This document shows positions 23,311 to 28,751 of a DNA stretch of 28,751 nucleotides, piece after piece. Each line of letters begins with the position of its first letter. Position 1 is the stretch's first letter. Under the pieces are notes generated by a model. It was not told the DNA's origin. It saw only the letters and a list, made by a program, of their open reading frames with translations, and did not search any database. The translations under genes were made by a program, and so were the position numbers. Source of the stretch: Comamonadaceae bacterium (GTDB lineage: Bacteria > Pseudomonadota > Gammaproteobacteria > Burkholderiales > Burkholderiaceae_C); assembly GCA_947458305.1 (NCBI GenBank), contig CANGZO010000004.1:1-28751 (forward strand). Reading direction: 5' to 3'.

Positions 23311-24501
23311 ATGGGCATGACCACTTCTCCCACATTCACGCCAACGCGACCCTTACAGGCTTGGCAAGTCATGCTGGGCGGTATTTGCGGTTTGGTTTTG
23401 ACCATTGGTCTGGCCAGGTTCGTGTACACGCCTTTGTTACCAGCCATGCAAATGCAAACCGGCTTGAACGATACCGCAGCAGGGGGGTTGGCCGCCATCA
23501 ATTACGCCGGTTACATCGTGGGCGCCATGGTGGCAGCTTGGATGGACGATGTGCGCTGGCGTCACCGTTTTTACAGCGCAGGCCTTTGGATGGCATTGCT
23601 CACCACTGGGGCGATGGCTTTGTCGAGTTGGTTACCTGCTTGGGGTTTGTGGCGTTTTATAGGCGGGTTGTGCAGTGCCACCGGCATGCTGCTGGGTTCA
23701 GGCTTGGTGCTGGGTTGGTTGATGCGCCACGGTCGCCGGCCAGAGTTGGGGGTTTACTTCATCGGTTTAGGCTTGGGCATTGTGGTGTCTGCGCTGGGCG
23801 CGTGGGTCTTGTCAGACATTTGGACCCTCTGGTCTGACCAGTGGCTGGCATTTACAGGTTTGGGCTTGTTGTTTTTTGTGCCTGCTTGGCTGTGGCGGCC
23901 CCCGGTGCCCCCCGTGCCCGTGCCCCAAGCGCAGGCGCATGCGCCGCCTGGGGTGTCAAGGCGTTGGTTGTGGACCATGGGCTTGAGCTACTTTGCTGCC
24001 GGTTGGGGCTATGTCATCAGTGCCACATTCACGGTGGCGATTGTTGAGCGCGAACCGGCCCTGGCTGGGCAGGGCGCTCTGGTTTGGGGCTTGGTGGGCT
24101 TGGCGGCCATGCCTGCGGTCTTTTTGTGGGATTTGGTGGCACGCCGTTTGGGCGATATTCGGGCCCTCTTGTTGGCGTTTGGCCTTCAAACCGTATCGAT
24201 TGTGTTGCCAGCCTTGTCAGGTTCATTGTTTGCAGCATTGGTCGGTGCTGTGGGTTATGGCGCCACCTTCATCGGTATCGTGAGCCTGACCTTGGCTTTG
24301 GTGGGGCGGCGTGCGCCCCATAACCCGGGCAAAGCCATGGCGCGTCTGACTTTGAGTTATGGCTCTGCACAAATGCTGGCGCCAGTTGTGGCCGGCGCCA
24401 TGGCACAGGCCACAGGCAGTTTCAAGGGGGCGTTGTGGCTGACGGCGGCGGTGATGTCGGTGGGCATGGCCCTGTTGGCCACCTTGCCCGAAGAGGGCTG
24501 A
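23311..24501 (+). CDS. MFS transporter of YbfB/YjiJ type
   Basis: A 396-residue inner-membrane protein with about 12 hydrophobic segments. The first helix region GGICGLVLTIGLARFVYTPLLPAMQ, followed by NDTAAGGLAAINYAGYIVGA, is typical of the YbfB/YjiJ branch of the major facilitator superfamily. A Pro/Ala-rich central loop (PPVPPVPVPQAQAHAPPGV) separates the two six-helix halves. The substrate is unknown. The ATG at 23311 and an ATG two codons later are both possible starts, without a good ribosome-binding site. It is divergent from the Bug receptor and shares a 174-bp intergenic region with it. Its stop codon abuts the stop of the converging VOC gene with no spacer. Confidence 0.9.
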   Translation: MGMTTSPTFTPTRPLQAWQVMLGGICGLVLTIGLARFVYTPLLPAMQMQTGLNDTAAGGLAAINYAGYIVGAMVAAWMDDVRWRHRFYSAGLWMALLTTGAMALSSWLPAWGLWRFIGGLCSATGMLLGSGLVLGWLMRHGRRPELGVYFIGLGLGIVVSALGAWVLSDIWTLWSDQWLAFTGLGLLFFVPAWLWRPPVPPVPVPQAQAHAPPGVSRRWLWTMGLSYFAAGWGYVISATFTVAIVEREPALAGQGALVWGLVGLAAMPAVFLWDLVARRLGDIRALLLAFGLQTVSIVLPALSGSLFAALVGAVGYGATFIGIVSLTLALVGRRAPHNPGKAMARLTLSYGSAQMLAPVVAGAMAQATGSFKGALWLTAAVMSVGMALLATLPEEG

Positions 24502-25209
24502 TCAAGCGCCCAAGCTTTGCAGTTGCACCAAACCCTTGGGCGTCTGCAAGGTGGCCACCAAGTTGACGGGTCCATTCACCACTTCAACACCCGTCAGGCC
24601 AACGGCATCCATGGCGGTCTGCAGTTTGGCGCTGCTGGGGTGGTGAACCGTCAGGCTTTGCAAGGTCACTCCCGAGCGAGGCAAGCTGTTGCGCGGGTGC
24701 AAGCGCAAAGGTTCAACGGCGTCGGGTTTGCCCCATTGAATCAACGTGGGCAGGCAGCCGTTGAAAAGACGCTCTCCGTCTTCACGCACGGTGATTTGCC
24801 AGTGGAGCATGCCCTTGCTCGATTTTCGGCTGGCATGCACGATTTGCCCACGTTCGATGCCCTGGGTGCGCAATGCGTGACGGGCGGCCTTGATGTCGTC
24901 GGTGCTGCTGACAAAGTGCACCAAGCGAGGCTCTTGGGCGATGGTTTTTTGCAGGGCCAAGTCGTCCATGTCAAACCAGCGCGTGACCTGTAGGCGTTTG
25001 GGAATCACGGCCTCTGGGTTGATGGCGATGATCTCAAAGTAGGCCAAAGGGTATTGGGGCGTGGCGATCTTGAACAGGCGGTTGTGGGTGCCGTATTTTT
25101 CGTGTTCGCCACCGGCAGAAGGGGTGATGCCCAAGGTGTCTTCGCACCATTGCACCCCCACATCCAAAGAGGGGGCCATCACCACCAGGTGGTCAATTTG
25201 GGTTTTCAT
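24502..25209 (-). CDS. VOC-superfamily (glyoxalase-like) protein
   Basis: A 235-residue cytoplasmic protein. It begins with the glyoxalase-like pattern IDHLVVMAPSLDVGVQWCEDTLGITPSAGGEH, followed by GTHNRLFKIATPQYPLAYFEIIAIN, and has a second module near the C-terminus (SLTVHHPSSAKLQTAMDAVG). This matches the single-chain VOC proteins related to the Glyoxalase_3 family. Candidate metal ligands are His7, a His in the HEKYGTHNR region and Glu in YFEI, but a specific reaction cannot be given. Its ATG overlaps the stop codon of the NlpC/P60 gene by 4 bp (ATGA), so it is translated from the same message. Confidence 0.85.
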   Translation of the reverse strand: MKTQIDHLVVMAPSLDVGVQWCEDTLGITPSAGGEHEKYGTHNRLFKIATPQYPLAYFEIIAINPEAVIPKRLQVTRWFDMDDLALQKTIAQEPRLVHFVSSTDDIKAARHALRTQGIERGQIVHASRKSSKGMLHWQITVREDGERLFNGCLPTLIQWGKPDAVEPLRLHPRNSLPRSGVTLQSLTVHHPSSAKLQTAMDAVGLTGVEVVNGPVNLVATLQTPKGLVQLQSLGA

Positions 25210-25757
25210 GGTTTGGCGTTTTCGCTGTCCAAGGGTACGCGGCGTGCGCCGTTGAAGCGTTTTTGCCAGTAAGCGCTGCGCATGTCTTCGACCTGTACCG
25301 ATTTGCCGGCGCGGGGCGAGTGAATGAACTGGCCATCGCCCACATAAATGCCCACATGGCTGAAGGCCCGGCGCATGGTGTTGAAGAAGACCAAGTCACC
25401 GGGTTTGAGTTCTTCTTTGGCAATCACTTGGGTGGCGCGGGCTTGCTCCTCGGCGCGACGCGGCAAGAGGCGTCCAACTGATTTTTCGTACAAGTGACGC
25501 ACAAAACCACTGCAGTCAAATCCTGTACTTTCGGTGTTGCCGCCACGGCGGTAAGGCACGCCCAAAAGGCTCATGGCCTGAACGACCATGCCTGTGGCTT
25601 GGTCACTGGCCTTGTCTTTGGCCAAATTCAATTGACCTGTGATTTGCGAGACCAAGCGTTTGTCCGCCGGCGCGTTGACCACAGCTTCATCAGAAGGGGC
25701 GGACCATGACGGGGCGCTTAAAAACAAGCTCAGCAAAAATAGGAACTTCCATCGCAT
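25206..25757 (-). CDS. Exported NlpC/P60 (C40) peptidoglycan peptidase
   Basis: A 183-residue exported cysteine peptidase. The signal peptide is MRWKFLFLLSLFLSAPSWSA, cleaved after about residue 20; there is no lipobox Cys. The C-terminal NlpC/P60 domain (about 55-178) has the catalytic Cys82 in GFDCSGFVRHLY, His134 in SHVGIYVGDG and the third polar residue His146 in FIHSPRAGK. Family members cut peptide bonds in peptidoglycan stem peptides. The ATG at 25757 is preferred because it gives the signal peptide; a GGAGG lies only 2 nt upstream, closer than usual. A longer in-frame reading back to 25862 lacks export features. The downstream VOC gene overlaps by 4 bp. Confidence 0.9.
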   Translation of the reverse strand: MRWKFLFLLSLFLSAPSWSAPSDEAVVNAPADKRLVSQITGQLNLAKDKASDQATGMVVQAMSLLGVPYRRGGNTESTGFDCSGFVRHLYEKSVGRLLPRRAEEQARATQVIAKEELKPGDLVFFNTMRRAFSHVGIYVGDGQFIHSPRAGKSVQVEDMRSAYWQKRFNGARRVPLDSENAKP

Positions 25758-25878
25758 ATCCTCCGAGCATAACGGATCTGGATTCTTGCACCTGTCCAGC
25801 TTTGGCCTTGTGCGTGCAATGCGCTGCTGAGACGCTGGGTGGAGCTGCGACAATCCATCCATTATTTTTCGAGGACAA

Positions 25879-26487
25879 ATGATGTTGATGCAAGCGGATG
25901 AGAGTCAGTTGGTGTTGGTGGATTTTCAAGCCCGCTTGAAGCCCGCCATGCTGGACGCCGAAGCGGTTTGGGCCAATGCGGCGCGGCTGGCCACCTTGGC
26001 CAAAGCTTTGGAGTTGCCCATTTGGGGCACCGAGCAAAACCCGTCTCGCTTGGGTGAGATGCCCCCCGAAATCCGCAGCCACTGCCGTCAGGTTTTGGCC
26101 AAAATGCATTTCAGCGCGGTCGAAGAAGGGCTTGGGGAGTGGTTGAAGCCTGAGACACCCCAAGCACCCCGTGGCAACGCCCGCAGCCTGCCGCGCCATT
26201 TGCAAAAACCACATTCCGCCGCGCAAGAGCGTCAAACCATTGTTTTGGCGGGTTGTGAGGCCCATGTTTGCTTGTTGCAAACGGCACTGGATTTGTTGGA
26301 GGATGAATTTGAAGTGTGGGTGGTCACGGATGCCTGCAGTTCTCGCACCGAGCGCAACCGTGATGCCGCTTATGACCGTTTGGCTGGGGCGGGGGCTGAA
26401 TTGGTGACCGCAGAAATGGTGGCTTTTGAATGGATCCGCACCGCCGAGCACCCGGACTTCAAGCTGCTGCAAAGACTATTCAAATGA
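25879..26487 (+). CDS. Isochorismatase-family cysteine hydrolase
   Basis: A 202-residue cytoplasmic alpha/beta hydrolase of the isochorismatase-like superfamily. The catalytic triad is visible: Asp15 in LVLVDFQARL, Lys75 in LAKMHFSA, and Cys131 in GCEAHVCLLQTALDL. The length fits the YcaC-like/isochorismatase-domain group, whose members hydrolyse amides or N-carbamoyl compounds, and many of which have unknown substrates. A linker with RGNARSLPRHLQKPHSA (98-114) is longer than usual before the central strand. GAGG at 25871-25874 lies 4 nt before ATG 25879 and 7 nt before ATG 25882, so the second Met may be the true start. It is divergent from the NlpC gene and followed by prpE. Confidence 0.9.
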   Translation: MMLMQADESQLVLVDFQARLKPAMLDAEAVWANAARLATLAKALELPIWGTEQNPSRLGEMPPEIRSHCRQVLAKMHFSAVEEGLGEWLKPETPQAPRGNARSLPRHLQKPHSAAQERQTIVLAGCEAHVCLLQTALDLLEDEFEVWVVTDACSSRTERNRDAAYDRLAGAGAELVTAEMVAFEWIRTAEHPDFKLLQRLFK

Positions 26488-26504
26488 GTCTTTGAGTCAG
26501 CTTG

Positions 26505-26532
26505 TTGCAAGTCCTTTGTTCATAATTATGAA
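26505..26532 (+). promoter_or_regulatory. Candidate prpE promoter with 14-bp palindrome
   Basis: TTCATAATTATGAA at 26519-26532 is a perfect 14-bp palindrome, 72 bp before the prpE start. TTGCAA (26505-26510), a 16-bp spacer and TATGAA (26527-26532) make a plausible sigma-70 promoter whose -10 box coincides with the right arm of the palindrome. A repressor bound there would block transcription. Both assignments are by eye. Confidence 0.4.
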
Positions 26533-26604
26533 TTCAGAAGAAGAGTGGCTGGCGCTCACCACCCTTTAAAAATTTTTGACTTCGCCGGTAAACAGGAGAT
26601 TTTC

Positions 26605-28503
26605 ATGGGCAATTTTGCTGATTTTCACGCGCGGTCCATCAACGACCGCGACGCTTTTTGGGCCGAGCATGCCAAACGGGTGGAATGGAAAGTCCAGCCG
26701 AAGCAAATTTGTGATTACAGCAACCCGCCGTTCGCCAAATGGTTCGTGGGTGGCGAAACCAATCTGTGTCACAACGCGGTGGACCGCCACCTGGCCGAGC
26801 GGGCCGACCAGCCCGCTTTGATCTTTGTGTCCACCGAAACCGACACAGAAAAAACCTACACCTACCGTGAACTGCACGCCGAGGTGCAGCGCATGGCCGC
26901 CATCTTGCAAGACCAGGGCGTGGTCAAGGGCGACCGCGTGTTGATTTACATGCCCATGATCGCCGAAGCCGCTTTCGCCATGTTGGCCTGCGTGCGCCTG
27001 GGCGCCATCCATTCTGTGGTGTTTGGTGGTTTTGCCTCTCATTCGTTGGCCACCCGCATCGAAGACGCCTCGCCCAAGGTCATCATCAGCGCCGACGCCG
27101 GTTCGCGTGGGGGTAAGGTGGTGCCTTACAAGCCACTGCTGGACGACGCCATCAAGCTCTCGGCGCACAAACCCGCCAAAGTCATCATGGTGGACCGCCA
27201 ATTGGCGGCTTTCACACCCGTGGCGGGCCGCGATCTGGATTACGCCACTGAGCGCGCCAAGCACATGGATGCGGTGGTGCCCTGCGAGTGGGTCGAGTCC
27301 ACCCATCCCAGCTACACCCTCTACACCTCAGGCACCACCGGCAAGCCCAAGGGCGTGCAACGTGACACCGGGGGCTACACCGTGGCCTTGGCCGCCAGCA
27401 TGCCCCATGTCTTTGAAGGCAAACCCGGCGGCACGTTTTTCTGTACCAGCGACATCGGCTGGGTGGTGGGACACAGCTACATCATTTACGGCCCATTGAT
27501 CGGCGGCATGGCCACCATCCTTTATGAAGGTTTGCCGATCCGTCCAGACGGCGGCATCTGGTGGAGCCTGGTTGAAAAGTACAAGGTCAACGTCATGTTC
27601 AGCGCCCCCACGGCCATTCGGGTGCTCAAAAAGCAGGACCCTGCGCTGCTGACCAAGTACGACCTGTCCAGCCTGCAAGCGCTGTTTTTGGCGGGCGAGC
27701 CCTTGGATGAGCCCACCGCCAAGTGGATTTCAGAAGGCCTGAACGGCAAAGCCATCATCGACAACTACTGGCAGACCGAAACAGGCTGGCCAATTTTGAG
27801 CATTTGCAATGGCGTGGAAAAAGCGCCCAGCAAGTTTGGCTCGCCCGGCAAAGCCATTTATGGCTACAACGTCAAACTGGTTGACGACCAAACAGGTGAA
27901 GAACTCACCGGTGCCAACCAAAAGGGTGTGTTGACCATTGAAGGCCCGCTGCCACCCGGCAACCTGCAAACCATCTGGGGCGATGACGCGCGTTTTGTCA
28001 AAACCTACTGGAAGACCGTGCCGAACAAGCTGGTCTACAGCACCTTCGACTGGGCGGTGCGCGACGAAGACGGGTATTTCTTCATTCTGGGCCGCACCGA
28101 CGACGTCATCAACGTCGCCGGACACCGCTTGGGCACACGCGAGATCGAAGAAAGCATTTCCAGCCACCCCAATGTGGCCGAAGTGGCGGTGGTGGGTGTG
28201 GCCGATCAGCTCAAAGGGCAAGTGGCCATGGCCTTTGCCATCGCCAAAGACACCTCGGGTCTGACCGATGCGGCGGCACGCCTCAAACTGGAAGGCGAAG
28301 TCATGAAGGTGGTGGACAGTCAACTGGGCGCAGTGGCACGACCATCGCGCGTGTTCTTTGTCTCGGCCTTGCCCAAGACGCGCAGCGGCAAGTTGTTGCG
28401 CCGCGCCATTCAGGCGGTGGCCGAGGGACGTGACCCCGGCGACCTCACCACCATGGACGATCCGGCAGCTTTGCAACAGATCATGGAACTGGTCAAGGCC
28501 TGA
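26605..28503 (+). CDS. prpE: Propionyl-CoA synthetase (propionate-CoA ligase)
   Basis: A 632-residue adenylate-forming enzyme that makes propionyl-CoA from propionate, ATP and CoA, feeding the methylcitrate or methylmalonyl routes. It has the N-terminal Acs-like segment (DFHARSINDRDAFWAEHAKRV), the P-loop-like motif YTSGTTGKPKGV (240-251), NYWQTETGWP (387-396), the hinge region GRTDDVINVAGHRLG (496-510), and the catalytic, acetylatable Lys596 in PKTRSGKLLRRAI. Start SMNDRD-like SINDRDAFWAEHAKRVEW and the GGKVVPYKPLLDDAI region favour PrpE over AcsA. AGGAG at 26594-26598 supports the ATG at 26605; an in-frame ATG at 26545 is rejected. No prpB, prpC or prpD is in the window. A strong terminator follows, so it is probably monocistronic. 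Confidence 0.9.
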   Translation: MGNFADFHARSINDRDAFWAEHAKRVEWKVQPKQICDYSNPPFAKWFVGGETNLCHNAVDRHLAERADQPALIFVSTETDTEKTYTYRELHAEVQRMAAILQDQGVVKGDRVLIYMPMIAEAAFAMLACVRLGAIHSVVFGGFASHSLATRIEDASPKVIISADAGSRGGKVVPYKPLLDDAIKLSAHKPAKVIMVDRQLAAFTPVAGRDLDYATERAKHMDAVVPCEWVESTHPSYTLYTSGTTGKPKGVQRDTGGYTVALAASMPHVFEGKPGGTFFCTSDIGWVVGHSYIIYGPLIGGMATILYEGLPIRPDGGIWWSLVEKYKVNVMFSAPTAIRVLKKQDPALLTKYDLSSLQALFLAGEPLDEPTAKWISEGLNGKAIIDNYWQTETGWPILSICNGVEKAPSKFGSPGKAIYGYNVKLVDDQTGEELTGANQKGVLTIEGPLPPGNLQTIWGDDARFVKTYWKTVPNKLVYSTFDWAVRDEDGYFFILGRTDDVINVAGHRLGTREIEESISSHPNVAEVAVVGVADQLKGQVAMAFAIAKDTSGLTDAAARLKLEGEVMKVVDSQLGAVARPSRVFFVSALPKTRSGKLLRRAIQAVAEGRDPGDLTTMDDPAALQQIMELVKA

Positions 28504-28510
28504 TCTCTCC

Positions 28511-28534
28511 AGCCCCGCTTTGGCGGGGTTTTTT
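28511..28534 (+). terminator. Rho-independent terminator after prpE
   Basis: CCCCGC (28513-28518) and GCGGGG (28523-28528) form a 6-bp GC stem with a TTTG loop, followed by six T (28529-28534). It starts 8 bp after the prpE stop codon. Confidence 0.92.
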
Positions 28535-28570
28535 GTATCTAAAGCTACTGCCTTTCATGCGGTCTGTCAG

Positions 28571-28598
28571 TTGACGGTTGGACAAGGCGTGGCACAAT
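28571..28598 (+). promoter_or_regulatory. Sigma-70-type promoter for the gene starting at 28720
   Basis: TTGACG (28571-28576), a 16-bp spacer and CACAAT (28593-28598) resemble the -35 and -10 boxes. The position between the prpE terminator and the next gene fits. Transcription would start near 28605 and give a leader of about 115 nt. Confidence 0.55.
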
Positions 28599-28689
28599 GC
28601 ACGCTGTACTCAGGCCCTTCCCATGCCACAGTCGCATCCGCCAACCGGTTCAGCCGTGTCGCGGAAGGTAATTCTCAACCAACTAATGT

Positions 28690-28710
28690 TTCCCTGAGGG
28701 GAACGGAGGT
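28690..28710 (+). promoter_or_regulatory. Shine-Dalgarno site with adjoining hairpin
   Basis: GGAGGT (28705-28710) is a strong ribosome-binding site 9 nt before the ATG at 28720, and decides that start. Directly upstream TTCCC (28690-28694) and GGGAA (28699-28703) can form a 5-bp hairpin with a TGAG loop. Whether it modulates translation is unknown. Confidence 0.6.
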
Positions 28711-28719
28711 CAGCGAAAT

Positions 28720-28751
28720 ATGAGCGAGACTAATTCCGTCTACGCTGCCTA
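28720..28751 (+). CDS. Start of an unidentified gene (cut by window end)
   Basis: Ten codons (MSETNSVYAA) are visible before the window ends. The strong Shine-Dalgarno sequence and the upstream promoter support a real start. Ten residues are too few for a family assignment. An acyl-CoA synthetase paralogue or other acetate/propionate gene would fit the neighbourhood, but that is only a guess. Confidence 0.6.
   Translation, partial: MSETNSVYAA

Noticed and set aside
28643..28650. AACCGGTT palindrome in the last leader
   Set aside because: Eight base pairs are too short to separate from chance.

Overview
The window looks like chromosome of a high-GC betaproteobacterium of the order Burkholderiales, most like the Comamonadaceae. 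This is inferred from a Bug-family solute receptor next to a CaiB/BaiF CoA-transferase, a PrpE propionyl-CoA synthetase, a YbfB/YjiJ-type MFS carrier, and generally GC-rich genes with many small 4-bp overlaps. No rRNA, tRNA, CRISPR array, insertion sequence or phage gene was seen. Genes cover nearly the whole window on both strands.

Layout. Positions 1-518 hold the 3' end of a dihydrolipoamide dehydrogenase gene and its terminator. Positions 599-4535 hold housekeeping and accessory metabolism: an MFS carrier, an unrecognised protein with an HxD motif, an EamA-type exporter and a class II aldolase/adducin-like enzyme. A 330-bp AT-rich gap follows. Positions 4866-11218 carry a compact chemosensory operon, cheA-cheW-mcp-cheR-cheB, and 98 bp later a hybrid histidine kinase with a receiver domain ends at 13377. 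Facing it is a classical two-component pair (sensor kinase, then OmpR-type regulator; 15781 back to 13428), divergent from a small exported protein. Positions 16584-18111 hold an RNase D-like exonuclease and a YlqF/RbgA-type GTPase in one unit. Positions 18216-22041 hold a RecQ-like helicase with a phosphoribosyltransferase-like tail, a small conserved-looking protein and a CaiB/BaiF CoA-transferase. The last part holds a Bug receptor, an MFS carrier, a VOC protein coupled to an NlpC/P60 peptidase, an isochorismatase-like hydrolase, prpE with a strong terminator, and the first ten codons of another gene with a promoter and ribosome-binding site.

The most interesting block is 4.7-13.4 kb. The chemosensory genes are visibly poorer in GC than their surroundings (hand count of single lines: 40% at 7801-7860 against 72% at 18301-18360). 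The receptor has no recognisable HAMP domain. No cheY, cheD, cheZ or flagellar gene is present, and the only receiver domains in the block are in CheB and the hybrid kinase. This suggests a chemosensory pathway with a non-standard, possibly non-motility, output. The AT-rich gap before the hybrid kinase carries a striking nested inverted repeat. Other items worth attention are the helicase-PRTase fusion, a perfect 14-bp palindrome in front of prpE, and a stem-loop between the Bug and MFS genes.
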